Origin: Sphingomonadales bacterium
Lineage (GTDB): Bacteria > Pseudomonadota > Alphaproteobacteria > Sphingomonadales > Sphingomonadaceae
Assembly (NCBI GenBank): GCA_028869175.1
Contig: JAGWTB010000002.1
Location: 1-63,253 of the forward strand
Reading direction: 5' to 3'
DNA length: 63,253 nucleotides
In this document: piece after piece, positions 50,101 through 56,839 of the stretch
Numbering within the stretch: the stretch's first letter is position 1
Layout of the letters: each line of letters begins with the position of its first letter
Notes under the pieces: model-generated
Told to the model about the DNA's origin: nothing
The model's input: only the letters and a program-made list of their open reading frames with translations
The model's database searches: none
Made by a program: the position numbers and the translations under genes

Positions 50101-52696
50101 GATTGCGCTCGATACCGTGACAGCCGGGAAGCTGATCGCCAGCGCCCAGACCGGCTTCAACGCGACGGGTGCCATCGTCGGCGGCACGGCAAGCCTGCCG
50201 GCCGATGCCCTGGCTGGCCCGGCGACGGTAGATATCGTCGTCGCCAATGGCGGCATTACAACCGCGACGATTACCACCAACGGCGCGGGCCATGACATCC
50301 ATCTGGGTGCCAGCGGGGCCATTGACAGTCAGGCACTGGTTGCCGCGCAGTCGATCCGCATCGATGGCGGCACTCCGGCAACGGCAGCAACCTCGTTCAC
50401 CGCGCCTTCGGTTACAGCGACTGCGGGTTCGCTGACGGTCAAGACCGGTTCGATGACCGTGTCGGGCGCGGCAAGCAGCGGTACCGATACCACCATCGTC
50501 ACGCACGGCGCGACCACGCTTGGCAGCGGCACCAGCGGCGGAGCGACAACAGTGAACGCTGGTTCGCTCAATGCCGGAACGCTGGCCTCGACCGGGGCGC
50601 TGGGCGTCACGGCAGGTACCATGACGGTCACTGGACCGACCACATCGGGAAGCAACGCGACGATCACCACGACCGGCGCGACCAAGCTTGCCAGCCTGAC
50701 CACCACTGGCACGGCAACGATCAATGCGGCGACGCTTGACGTCACCGGCGCGGCGGATGCCGGCGGCAACCTGCTGATCACCACCTCGGGGGCGACTAAC
50801 CTCGGTAGTGGCAAGTCGGGTGGAGCGACGACGGTGAATGCCGGTTCGCTCAACGCCGGTTCGCTGGCCTCGACCGGGGCGCTGGGCGTCACGGCGGGCA
50901 CCATGACGGTCACTGGACCGACCACATCGGGCAACACCGCGACAATCAACACGACCGGCGCAACCCAACTCGCCAGCCTGACCACGGCCGGTGCGGCAAC
51001 GATCAATGCAGCAACGTTGAACGTCACCGGCGCAGCCAATGCCGGCGGCAACCTGACGGCGACGACCACCGGAGCGACTACTCTGGGCAGCGCGAGCTCG
51101 GGCGGCGTGCTCTCGCTGACGGCGTCGAACGTGACGGTAGCCGGTGCGGCCAACTCGACCGGTGCGACCACTATCGCCGCCGGTACCGGCGCGGTGCAAC
51201 TTGGCAGTTCCAATGCCGGCGGCGCGCTGACGGTCAACGCCGGCAAGATCACCGTTACCGGTGCCACGGTGAGCGGCGGAGCCATGGCGCTCAACGCCGG
51301 AACCGGGGCGATCCAGCTGGGCAGTGCCAATGCGGGCACTACGTTGAACGCCACCGCCGGGACTATCGCGGTAACCGGCGAGGCTCGGTCTGGCGCGGCG
51401 ATGACGCTCGATGCCACCACCGGCACGCTCGATCTCGGCAGCGTGACGGCGGGTGGCGACGCCAGCCTGGCAGCCAAGACCAAGGTCACGCTAGGCCCGG
51501 TCAATGCGGGCGGACGCAGCGTGACGATCACCGCAGCCGACGCCGACATCAACGGTGCAGTGACGGCAGCAACGGTGAACGTGGTCGATCGCGGCGCGGC
51601 AGGCAACGACCTGCGGCTTGGCGATGCGGCAGCGGGCACTGGCGGATTTGCGCTGACCACGGCGGAACTGAACCGTCTGGGCGCTGCTACCGTGGTGCTC
51701 GATGCCGGAACTGGCACTGGTGCCACCCGGCAGGACGTGGCCATCGGCAACCTCGGTCTGACCAACACAGCGCTCAGGAACCTGACGGTCTATGCGCTGC
51801 AGCGGATCGATCTGACCGGCAACCTGACCAAGGGATCGAGCGGACTGGACACGCTGCGCCTTGGCGGCACGGCGGCTGCGGCAGACCTTGCGGGCACGAT
51901 CCGCATCGCTGCCAAGGTCGATGGCAGCGGCGGGCTGATCGATGTCGGCGCCGGGAAGCTGGAACTGCGCTCCGCGATCATCGGGGCAGGGCTGGACACC
52001 GGGTTCCTTGACCAGCTGGGCGTTATCAAGGGAGGCGTGCCTTCGGGCGTCACTGCCTGGACGGCGGCGGACATGGTCAGCAACGGGGCCAGTTCGCTGT
52101 ACAATTCGGCGGTGTTCAGCGGGCTGATCTACCAGCCCAAGGCCGATGGCACTTCGCAGGTGCTGGTCAGCGCCGGATCGATGACGGTGCGCTATTCGAA
52201 CTTCGCCCTTTTCCAGAACACCGGCCTGTTCGGCGGTAATGAGGGTGTCTATCTGGCTTCGGCTGCGGCCCCCGCGATCCCGGCGCTGACGGTCTCCGGG
52301 CCGAACCCGCCAGATGGCGGGCCATTGGCCATATTCGGCAAGATCAACGGGATCGGCAGCACCGGCGCGGCGCTGCTGGGCCCCTCGGTGATCTCTGTCG
52401 CCGCAGTTGATCGCACCACGGCGCGGGTCAATGGCTGCCTGATCGGATCGGGCGCGGGTTGCCTTTCGACCCTCGCCCTCACGCCGATCATCAGCAACGT
52501 CGATCCGGTCCGTGCGAACATCTTCTTCCCGAACGCCGATTTCATCCTGCCGTTCGACCCACTGGTGGGCACCAACAACGATTCGCTGTTCGGGGATGTC
52601 GGCACCTTCGGCCTGGGTGATATCCCGATGGCTCCGATCGAATGCGCCGAAAGCGACAAGAATGCCTGCGGTCAGCAGAAGGAAGGCGGACAGTGA
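38147..52696 (+). CDS. Giant TpsA exoprotein (filamentous-hemagglutinin-like)
   Basis: 4849 aa. Signal peptide ends ATPALA|QN (about residue 32). The TPS secretion domain (about 33-300) has NRVVG (109), NGSI and NPAGITFG (151-158, normally NPNG), then SSLVLSTLDI. The rest is Thr/Ala/Gly-rich beta-helix. Repeats: about five copies of a motif centred on xDVTG...FGR...GLVQ...GDI.VG (near 40.15, 41.07, 42.28, 44.03, 48.3 kb); seven copies of a module of about 157 residues starting L(T/R/S)KxGG...DDLR (45.28-48.13 kb); and two 1092-bp copies (49.1-51.3 kb), each containing tandem 282-bp units. The only cysteines I noticed are two C-X7-C pairs at the C-terminus. I recognise no toxin domain. RBS GGGAGAG; likely surface adhesin or matrix protein. 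Confidence 0.92.
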   Translation: MTALTLNRRMLRAGTALASSLVGMSTATPALAQNARDVLPIVDTNGGATISAIGTTNPDAAAGAVTASTISINLNDASRVIDWKSFSVASGNTVTFTTPTDATPFAVLNRVVGYDALPNGTFPGNTNVFESNINGSISVAANKSISVWLVNPAGITFGAGGAFSGSSLVLSTLDIGNTDFLGTDGSPGSQNFALATYSGNPANGPVAGSSRTITLSGTGSLATTAGSILLLGQGVSVGKNLTATGGSVSIIAADNVTFPSTVGSPLAFTINAGTSLSAASGGGVKVIGTGTTVQGQSVTLAAVSQGAAIASILQTDSGSNLTATANNGVVTLSTKTDGTAAITTPNGDGIVANGNLTTTNTNGTVRVFGAGDATVAGNVTATGTGTYTVDAANVTLGGAGAVTQSGGGAITINSSAATDAQSDASLTSSGTIAVTATGTATIRSGVAAGDLYTVGGSAVTLGGTGTQRGTNGVSVTAASAGITTEAGTTLRTIAATGDVSLTAALGAASLSSAVNSARDVTVSAQSVQFGTSAVTEQAGRNFDVTATAGDITGGGGMTLQAGGNLFLDAVAAGTVNLDPSSHLVATGDVGIYYKAAPVDVAVGDVNAVTLGTSGVHGNVLVPLTGITNFTARNLTLSNAFQVVATGNVRAASISSSTLNINAGGDVTGLFNAGGSLGTSDTTHDRIALNANGNALSVTAAGLVQGATFAGSSVTVSGGDSVAPTDGAVDIAQVNGGTGNIAITAFSTGGGVTDGDILIGGLSQPGATGGTITLDNRTGGGTSGVISLGGSINAKNSLTVDSANALTLGGAVAVAGASHNLTLSGTSVNLGTSFAHSVAGKIDVTARTGAITSGSGVSLISDSSFSDANASLILDAATTITMGAGATLNAHTAKLGLRYAAGSSLSLGNMTAQEIANVGPGPLHTFIAGPLGNTIAIADLTAGAIQSLAPLDIEVGGNLRATTAFSSSGGVRLRGGDITGSTFGASVSNSDPTFGRIGIGTAFGFDVDIAAKGLVQAGNINARNVTLVGGVGVGNNGSIDTGNITANGAVSLTTFAPAPVAPKYDGDIKTGAISTGGALTLDNSAAVGADIVLSGTLTVPGNLTINANRNASVLGNVTVSGAGSTYQVTGSNVTLGGSTPVTQVAPGTITITANGPAGVATLDSGLTLRSTSGNVSINSTTGTISTVAGGLVQSTTGAVSFTSGGASTLNKAVTAATDLTIRGSAVNLVTTATGPVTLKANGKVDVTATTGNITGGANLILESNALSGGAANTMALDAALGTITLDPASSLNGHTAAVGLRYASAANVAVGNVNGLSFGTVDATHTIFGTQLSDMTSFVGNALTVDSANNLDIFAITGGITGNVRIGSINANGTTIIGKDVTGLAIAPGSGDGSDTNFGRVNITGSAVGNIDITADGLVQGGAFSANGLTVIGGRTLPASNGSVDITSVAGNSGVTLQANSTSNADTRYDGDIRVGSVTSVGLISLLDTVGPGTFGDIVVGTGLSATFGEMVRASKLTSIGGNVSAPGAGADITIEGDTVAIAGTTVSANRNATITARASTLTTNPGTSVTTTTGDVLLNGQTGLALNGDVSAGGQFIATAATGNINIGATATQSGATLTRYVATNGDITAAAGANTNSSGGNVEFTATGPSSGIATIRSNVSAGNQYVVNARTVTLGGTTQTATNAVQVSSTLSGLTTEAGLAISSTAASVNLTGAFFAILNANVSAATTYTALASAGTLTLGGNSTQSGKAGASFSATLGGITGNEGTTQSSLNGNVAFNAANASVDLNSAIVAGGNYTINARSVNLAVGATALVDQHATQRVDITATAGNITGGANLSLRSNFLDVNTPGTNLIILDASGAISLDIASKLRANNDGIALRAGGNIALGDTNSFGLAQSDAAHLSFTEPVNVAGDFTAHDIVNTGSAPAGTLSIVATGSIRLNSLTTGTTASQGATLTATNITGNAITPGSGTGSDPDFGRFTINTGNAATTLNANGLVQGNSITSSAVTVLGGNVAASGINGAIDVTTITANTGAVSLTAFSNSSASAKSDGGIRVGTVSAAITATLGNTGGTVGDVTIGTKLVGGTSVVVNSARDVTTTAFNLGADTGLIRATAGTVNVSARRSVYQTGGSASSVPGSGFGIGAITAGGTFTLNATGDAVIGSITAGSDLNLTVGGALVGGGGTGTATGPAIFANGAGGAVTVLAGQGGLPSTDVISLSTVESVGTIRLQGDLVSVGTVQPGSLVLESVGGGSLAPTSYSIGTLAFAGNGSLSLTGGTSVLNLVAQEVISAGPTYGAEVLDAGFGRTNLQSVSSFIFGNISNGAQLGTVQAGTNVTLNTGALVANAVTANGAIALLSTTGTLSVRSATATTGTLQLTKNGALIPATTPGNDLRLVSGSAGAGATLNSTTQIRVGDLTATTGDVTLLASGGDVTGLRQFDAGTLSGATPVIPLPGLTLAATPVLFSNHYGTANLTASAVTGNVSVTANAGSAQLGTLTAGNNVTVQAAALSVVNATATAGALALTANTGSLYLKTGAAGTTSTLIKNGGGLTTDMDDLTVENLNGTGAITLTSATHIRAGSVSTSAGKIDVTAAGDVSGLKLAAAPIAAGNVRLATVAANDGTNDGTVLNASYGAANFAANGALSDLTVNATTGAARLGTVSAGSDVFVTAKALVVDSATATNDGLNLTATSGTLHLGTGVSNTLATITKQGGSTAVDGDELRIASLSGNAGITINTSTHARIGTIDANGGNVLVTATAGDVSGFKVLGAPLAAGAIPLDLVSTGSQLDTTFGLATIGADAGTVTIAAANGGVQLADLKAAGLYQVNARAISGNSANFLGDLKLTATQGTLSLASAFMGGNVVLTKQGGLTTTAGDDLRVTVSSTSGSNTLLSSTHVRTNSSVSLGSLLSITATAGDITGMPTVVGVFSPLPLPAVTTSTTFSGGFAAASLQANTAGLGSIAINAGGTARLLLANAATTITGTVGALSANSLTAGTSINLTANTGTMVVDTVSAGTTATLRKLGGSAATPGDDLRITTLNAGTGATLASSTHIRVGSATTTSGTLGLTATGDITGLPSVPGVFTPIAVPVIRADASAIGPFSAVFGRGTLTSNGGDVTFNAGGAAQLGTVTATNLIDGTAAGVNVVTANAGGALSLKATSGTLLLDTGTAGTTATLSKLGGLATTDGDDIQVRSLTGGTGASVTSSTAIRAGLVKANTGNALLSAATGDITGLSTDTGFGAAATVATGSSLTSQFGRVNVTATTGNADLTASLGAVQADAVIAGTDITGSARAYSVNTLNAGRDINLSATLGTLAVNTSSASGRATVLTKQAGGAGAGDELRVTALTAGPVGATLTSSTSARIGTATTTGSDLTVSATRDVTGLAGASLGTSDAAFGRAALGAGANLAVTAGRLVQAGAVTATTGNLSVTGGNATSDGSVDLASVSAGGNVSLLATAIAPLTPIVGDGDILVGGTINAGGTITVNNTVNGGDSGVVSLAGALTSGGNIAITSATAANVLAAVTSGADYTVTAKGDVLLGGSGATDQRAKGKLTVTSTAGKVGQGAGALTLTANSDGTAPPVAEAMAISASTDVALGNTALVGGNGGRPSAVGLTATNGAVTVNSVSAASLAATAKTGFTANGAITAGNAAIVADALAGPATVDVVVSSGGITTQAITTTATGHDIHLGASGTVLTQALTAARSIRIDGGTPATAAAAFAAPSITATAGAISVKAGTMAITGAASSGTDLTITTTGAATLGSGTSGGAMTVNAGSLSAGSLASTGAMSVTAGTMTVTGATTSASSIGIVTTGATTLNSVTSTGATTINAASLGVTGAASTGGNLAVTTTGASQFGSATSGGTMTVNAGSLTAGSLASTGAMTVTAGTMTVTGATTSASSIGIVTTGATVLDSLASTGATTINAATLTVAGATATGGNLGVTTSGGSQFGSLSVGGDMTASSAQIVVTGATSVTGTANLTATTGTIALDTVTAGKLIASAQTGFNATGAIVGGTASLPADALAGPATVDIVVANGGITTATITTNGAGHDIHLGASGAIDSQALVAAQSIRIDGGTPATAATSFTAPSVTATAGSLTVKTGSMTVSGAASSGTDTTIVTHGATTLGSGTSGGATTVNAGSLNAGTLASTGALGVTAGTMTVTGPTTSGSNATITTTGATKLASLTTTGTATINAATLDVTGAADAGGNLLITTSGATNLGSGKSGGATTVNAGSLNAGSLASTGALGVTAGTMTVTGPTTSGNTATINTTGATQLASLTTAGAATINAATLNVTGAANAGGNLTATTTGATTLGSASSGGVLSLTASNVTVAGAANSTGATTIAAGTGAVQLGSSNAGGALTVNAGKITVTGATVSGGAMALNAGTGAIQLGSANAGTTLNATAGTIAVTGEARSGAAMTLDATTGTLDLGSVTAGGDASLAAKTKVTLGPVNAGGRSVTITAADADINGAVTAATVNVVDRGAAGNDLRLGDAAAGTGGFALTTAELNRLGAATVVLDAGTGTGATRQDVAIGNLGLTNTALRNLTVYALQRIDLTGNLTKGSSGLDTLRLGGTAAAADLAGTIRIAAKVDGSGGLIDVGAGKLELRSAIIGAGLDTGFLDQLGVIKGGVPSGVTAWTAADMVSNGASSLYNSAVFSGLIYQPKADGTSQVLVSAGSMTVRYSNFALFQNTGLFGGNEGVYLASAAAPAIPALTVSGPNPPDGGPLAIFGKINGIGSTGAALLGPSVISVAAVDRTTARVNGCLIGSGAGCLSTLALTPIISNVDPVRANIFFPNADFILPFDPLVGTNNDSLFGDVGTFGLGDIPMAPIECAESDKNACGQQKEGGQ
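45270..48290 (+). repeat. Seven-copy module of about 470 bp inside tpsA
   Basis: The protein pattern LTKxGG...(G)DDLR...ATLxSSTHIRVG...TGDxTGL recurs with starts near 45280, 45782, 46273, 46738, 47209, 47679 and 48130, a spacing of about 450-500 bp. Copies are diverged at the DNA level. The DDLR element is acidic and recurs at fixed phase, suggesting one structural turn or metal site per module. Confidence 0.75.
49112..51295 (+). repeat. Two 1092-bp copies with nested 282-bp units in tpsA
   Basis: Copy 1 starts at 49112 and copy 2 at 50204 (both encode DALAGPATVD, later GHDIHLGASG and SIRIDGGTPATAA), exactly 364 codons apart. Inside each copy is a tandem 94-codon unit: 49471 and 49753 in copy 1; 50561 and 50843 in copy 2 (GSLxAGSLASTGAx, TAGTMTVTG). 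The 50561/50843 pair is nearly identical over long stretches, pointing to recent duplication. Period is a multiple of three throughout. Confidence 0.85.
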
Positions 52697-55600
52697 AGAG
52701 TCTCAACATGAAGCGCCGTTTGGCTTCCTCGCTTTCGATCATCGCACTTGCGGCGCTGCCGTCCCCGGCCCAGGCCGGACGGCCAACCCCGCCCGATCAG
52801 GCGGAACTGGGCCGCGATGGCAAGGGCGATCCCTGCGCGATTTCGCGCTTCTGGGAAGATCCGGGCGCGACGGATCCGTTCTCGGTCAGCTATTCGATGA
52901 CGTGTCGCGGCGCGACGGCCACGCGCCACCTTGGCGTCGCGCGGTTCGTCAAGGCCAGCCAGACCGGGGCAATCGATGCGCTGCTCGATTGCGGGGCGGC
53001 CTCGGACGTGACCATCGCCGCGCTGGGTGCTGGTCGCAGCCGCCGCTGCTTCGACAAGCTGCTGGGGCTGGAGACGGTGGAAACTTCTGTCGATCTCAAC
53101 GGCTACCAGGTTTCCGTCAGCGCCATCGCGACGGCGCAGGGTCCGGCTGAGGAAGCGCTGCGCATGCTCGCGGGCAAGCACATCGATACGGGTGATCGCG
53201 GCCGCACCGTGGCCCCGGCGGTCGATGTGTCGAAGCTGGCCGCAGCGCCGGCTGCTTCCGGCGCACTGGGGGCCGATGCCGGCACCGAAGTGGCGCTGGA
53301 ACAGGGGCTGCGCTTCATCCGCCAGGGCCTGCACATGGAAGCCAGCCGCGTGTTCAACGATGCGCTCAGCCGCCTGCCGGCCAATGCTGCGCCGGATACC
53401 AGGGTGGAACTGTTGCTGGCGGCGGGCCTCGCCGATTCCAACCTGCGTTTCTTCGATTCGGCGCAGACCTATTTCCAGCGCGCCGATCAGCAGCTTGCCG
53501 CCAATTCCGGTATGCCTAACGCTGCGGTGCTGGCGCGCAAGCGGCGGACATATGGCGCGCTCGATCTGCTCAACCGGCGTGAATTCAACAGCGCCGTCGG
53601 TGCGTTCGATCAGCTTGCCTCCGCCCAGGCCGAAGCGGGGCAGCCCTTGCTCGATCCCACCACGGTGCGCGCGCTCAACCAGCCTTCGGGCGAAACCCGC
53701 AATGGCATGAACGGACTGGTGGAAACGCCTGACGTTGGTTCGCTGTCACAGCTGGTGATCGATGCCCAGTCGCACTGGGCGCGCAGCGTCGCGCTGCTGG
53801 CGCAGAACAAGCCGAGCGAAGCCGCTGCCGAGCTGGCCGAGGCGGATCGCAACTTCGATGTGTTCCAGCGGGAAAAGGTCGATCAGCAGCAGGTCCGCTG
53901 GCTGGAAGCACGGATCGAGCGCCAGCGGGCGCGGCTGCTGCTGCGTACCGGCAATCGCACCGGTGCCATCGCCGCGCTCGACAAGGCAGTAGGCGCCTTG
54001 CGCGCGGCCGAAGCCAATGGCGCGGTTGGTCCGGCGCTGGCCGAAACGGAGCTGGAACGTGCCGGCACGATCGCACGCGGCGGCGGTGATACCCCGACGC
54101 TGCTCGCCAACTTTGAAGGCGCAGTGGACAGCCTGATTTCCGCCGATGCGCAGGGCGCTGTGATGCCGCCTTCGATGGAACAATACCTTGACCTGCTGGT
54201 GCGCGACGCCAACGAGCATCCGGACGGACGCTCGCCCGAGCGGTTCTTCCGCGCGTTGCAGGCGGTGGGCGATCCGGCGATTGCCCGCCAGTTCGTCGAA
54301 TTGCAATCGGTGATCACCGCCGACCCGCGCCTTGCCGCCCGGGTACAGGACGAGCAGGATCTGGTGCGTGAGATCACCCGGCTGCGCTTTGAAGTCACTG
54401 CGGCCCAGGCGGCCGGGGACAATGGCAAGGCTACCACGCTCGACACGCAGAAGCAGAAGCTGGAAGGCGATCTGGTCAATCTGCAGACCGAACTCAACGG
54501 CAACAAGGCTTACAACTCGGTCAACGATGCCCCGGTAACGATCGACGAATTGCGCCATGTGCTGCAGCCGGGTGAGGCCTATTTCAAGCTGACCAAGGTG
54601 CGCAACTATGCTTTCGGCATCCTGATCGATGCCCAGGGCGCGGTGATCTACCGGGTCAAGAACCCGATGGTGGAAGTGGAGCCCATCGCCGATCAGCTGC
54701 GCGATTCGATTGACGGGGGCGGGGCCAAACTGCCGGTGTTCAAGGTTGGCTATGCCAATGCCTTGTACAACCTGCTGATCGGCCCGGTGGGCGATCGGAT
54801 GCTCGCCGCAAAGGCGCTGATCGTTGATGCCAACGGGCCGCTGCAGAAGCTTCCCGTCGGCGTGCTGGTGGCAGACCGCGACAGCGTGACACGGTTCGCG
54901 CAGTCGTCGAAGACCAACCAGTATGACTATTCGCAAGTCAACTTCCTGGCACGGCGGCTTTCGATTTCGACGGCGCTGTCGCCGCGTTCGCTGATGGTCG
55001 GCCGCAGCCTTGGCCCATCGGGTGCGCCGCTGCCGTTCATGGGCTTTGCGCAGCACATGCCGACGCCGGCGAGCGCCGCGTTCGGCAACACGATGGTCAG
55101 CGTCGGCACGGGCTGCGAGGCGGAAGAACGGGCGATTGCCGAACTGACCCGCGAACTCAAGCCGATTGACGCGCGCGAACTGACCCGCGCTGGCGCGGCG
55201 CTGGGGCTGAGCAACGTGCCTGAACTGACCGGCGCGGCTTTCACCGATACGGCGGTGAAGGCGCGCAGCGATCTTGACCAGTTCCAGGTGCTGCATTTCG
55301 CCACCCATGGCCTGACCGAGGGTCAGTGGGGCTGCGCCAAGTCGCCGCCCGCGCTGGTCACCAGCATGGACGGCAAGGGTTCGGATTCGATCCTCTCTTT
55401 CGACGAAATCGCCAAGCTGAGGCTTGATGCCAATCTGGTGGTGCTTTCAGCCTGCGATACGGCTGCCGGTATCAGCGCGGCGCAAGGGCGTTCCGCCGGG
55501 CAGGAAGAGGCCGGGGCAACGCTGGAAGGGCTGGTCCGCGCCTTCCTTGCCGCCAATGCGCGCGCGGTTCTGTCAACCTACTGGCCGATTTCCGACGCCG

Positions 55601-55854
55601 GGGAGAGCGAACTGCTGATCGAGGATTTCTATCGCTCGGCGCGTTCCGGCACCATCGGCGATGCTCTGCGCAGCGCTCAGGATGAACTGATCGCCAACCC
55701 GAAGAGCTCGCACCCGCTCTATTGGGCACCGTTCTTCATCGTCGGCGATGCGCAGAAGCCGTTGCTCACCGGGGCGGCGAAAGCGCAGATAGTCATCGTG
55801 CCGGCTGCCGCGACGGTGCTGGCAGGGGTTTCCCCGCAGGCCTTGCGGCGCTAG
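52693..55854 (+). CDS. Exported TPR-CHAT domain (caspase-like) protein
   Basis: 1053 aa from GTG 52693 (overlaps the tpsA stop as GTGA); ATG 52708 is an alternative. Signal peptide MKRRLASSLSIIALAALPSP with cleavage near AQAG. Helical TPR-like repeats fill about 195-560 (GLRFIRQGLHMEASRVFNDAL and following), a coiled stretch follows, and a CHAT domain lies at about 615-1030. The catalytic dyad is His872 in HFATHG and Cys921 in LSACDTA; NARAVLSTYWPI and HPLYWAPFFIVGD complete the family. Secreted to periplasm or surface. TpsA-CHAT pairing is known in some bacteria, notably cyanobacteria; processing or surface handling of TpsA is inference. Confidence 0.9.
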   Translation: MKSLNMKRRLASSLSIIALAALPSPAQAGRPTPPDQAELGRDGKGDPCAISRFWEDPGATDPFSVSYSMTCRGATATRHLGVARFVKASQTGAIDALLDCGAASDVTIAALGAGRSRRCFDKLLGLETVETSVDLNGYQVSVSAIATAQGPAEEALRMLAGKHIDTGDRGRTVAPAVDVSKLAAAPAASGALGADAGTEVALEQGLRFIRQGLHMEASRVFNDALSRLPANAAPDTRVELLLAAGLADSNLRFFDSAQTYFQRADQQLAANSGMPNAAVLARKRRTYGALDLLNRREFNSAVGAFDQLASAQAEAGQPLLDPTTVRALNQPSGETRNGMNGLVETPDVGSLSQLVIDAQSHWARSVALLAQNKPSEAAAELAEADRNFDVFQREKVDQQQVRWLEARIERQRARLLLRTGNRTGAIAALDKAVGALRAAEANGAVGPALAETELERAGTIARGGGDTPTLLANFEGAVDSLISADAQGAVMPPSMEQYLDLLVRDANEHPDGRSPERFFRALQAVGDPAIARQFVELQSVITADPRLAARVQDEQDLVREITRLRFEVTAAQAAGDNGKATTLDTQKQKLEGDLVNLQTELNGNKAYNSVNDAPVTIDELRHVLQPGEAYFKLTKVRNYAFGILIDAQGAVIYRVKNPMVEVEPIADQLRDSIDGGGAKLPVFKVGYANALYNLLIGPVGDRMLAAKALIVDANGPLQKLPVGVLVADRDSVTRFAQSSKTNQYDYSQVNFLARRLSISTALSPRSLMVGRSLGPSGAPLPFMGFAQHMPTPASAAFGNTMVSVGTGCEAEERAIAELTRELKPIDARELTRAGAALGLSNVPELTGAAFTDTAVKARSDLDQFQVLHFATHGLTEGQWGCAKSPPALVTSMDGKGSDSILSFDEIAKLRLDANLVVLSACDTAAGISAAQGRSAGQEEAGATLEGLVRAFLAANARAVLSTYWPISDAGESELLIEDFYRSARSGTIGDALRSAQDELIANPKSSHPLYWAPFFIVGDAQKPLLTGAAKAQIVIVPAAATVLAGVSPQALRR

Positions 55855-55876
55855 GCTCTGCTGTCAGGAGGCGATC

Positions 55877-56344
55877 ATGGGAATGCCTGCAGCACGTCTG
55901 GGTGACTTTCACGTCTGCCCGATGGTGACCGGAACGGTGCCGCATGTCGGCGGGCCGTTGATGCCGCCGACGCAGGCAACCGTGATAACCGGCAAGAAGC
56001 CGCAGGCACGGGTCGGCGACATGGCTAGCTGTGCTGGCCCTACCGACATGATTGCGCTTGGAGCTTTCACCGTCATGGTGGTCGGCAGTTTCGCAGCGCG
56101 GTTGGGCGACACGTGCGCGCATGGCGGCAAGATAGTTCTCGGCGAGTTCACCGTGCTGATCGGTGACAATGGGGCTTCCGCCGGGAGCATGGGCAAGATG
56201 GGCTTCGTGCCGCCCAAGATGAAGCTGGAAGCACCGCACTCCGATGCCAAGGCGCAGGTCGAAGCGATGACCTATGCCGCGAAGTACGGCAAGCCGTTCT
56301 GCGAACAATGCGCCCGGGCCGCGGCCGCTGCCGGGCAGGGCTGA
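55877..56344 (+). CDS. PAAR-like type VI spike protein with C-terminal extension
   Basis: 155 aa. Residues 1-100 are PAAR-like: repeated PAARLGDFHVCP, ARVGDMASC and AARLGDTCAHGGKI with metal-type His/Cys, and long Gly-rich turns. Such proteins cap VgrG and carry effectors. The C-terminal 50 residues form a helical extension ending with PFCEQCARAAAA (CxxC), too short for a classical toxin. A strong AGGAGG lies 8 bases before ATG 55877. It sits 22 bp after the CHAT gene and 6 bp before the DUF4123 gene, so it is probably cotranscribed. Confidence 0.88.
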   Translation: MGMPAARLGDFHVCPMVTGTVPHVGGPLMPPTQATVITGKKPQARVGDMASCAGPTDMIALGAFTVMVVGSFAARLGDTCAHGGKIVLGEFTVLIGDNGASAGSMGKMGFVPPKMKLEAPHSDAKAQVEAMTYAAKYGKPFCEQCARAAAAAGQG

Positions 56345-56350
56345 CGGGCC

Positions 56351-56839
56351 ATGCACGGTCCCGGCGCGCATTGGTATGCCATCATCGATGGCGCGCAGGA
56401 CCCGCGCCTGACTGCGCTGGTGCAGCAGTGTCGCACGCGGCTGTGCCTGTTCAAGGGCAAGCTTGACCCCGCATTGGAAGCTGCCGCCCCATGGCTGGTG
56501 CTGATCGATCAGAACGAGCCGCTGCTGCCCACCTGGCAGCAGCACGGGCGCGGCGCGAACTGGGGCATCATGGTGCTTTCGCCACTCGATATCGAAGACT
56601 TGCGCCGCCACTTCCGCAAGTTCCTGCAAGCCATGCTGCCCGATGGCCTAGTGGCACTGTTCCGCTTCTACGATCCGCGCGTGTTCAACACCTACCTGCG
56701 CAGCGCTACTCCTGAAGAGCGGGTTCCATGGTTCGAAGGCGTGTTGCAATATGGTGTTGAAACGGAAGGCGGGCAGGCGATGCACCAGTACCGCTGCGAC
56801 AACGGGAGGCTGATCGATGGTGACCGCTACATCGGATAA
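56351..56839 (+). CDS. DUF4123 type VI effector chaperone (Tap/TEC family)
   Basis: 162 aa. WYAIIDGAQDPRLTALV near the N-terminus, APWLVLIDQNEPLL (about 47-60), WGIMVLSPLDIEDLRRHFRK (about 73-92) and LFRFYDPRVFNTYL (about 103-116) are the hallmark DUF4123 segments. These proteins bind a cognate effector and load it on a VgrG or PAAR spike. The preceding gene is PAAR-like; the following CPBP gene overlaps its last 23 bp and holds the position where an effector is usually found. ATG 56351. Confidence 0.9.
   Translation: MHGPGAHWYAIIDGAQDPRLTALVQQCRTRLCLFKGKLDPALEAAAPWLVLIDQNEPLLPTWQQHGRGANWGIMVLSPLDIEDLRRHFRKFLQAMLPDGLVALFRFYDPRVFNTYLRSATPEERVPWFEGVLQYGVETEGGQAMHQYRCDNGRLIDGDRYIG

Noticed and set aside
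49112..51400. Regular repeats as a CRISPR array
   Set aside because: Repeat periods are 282 and 1092 bp, all multiples of three and within a coding frame; there are no short direct repeats with unique spacers and no cas genes.
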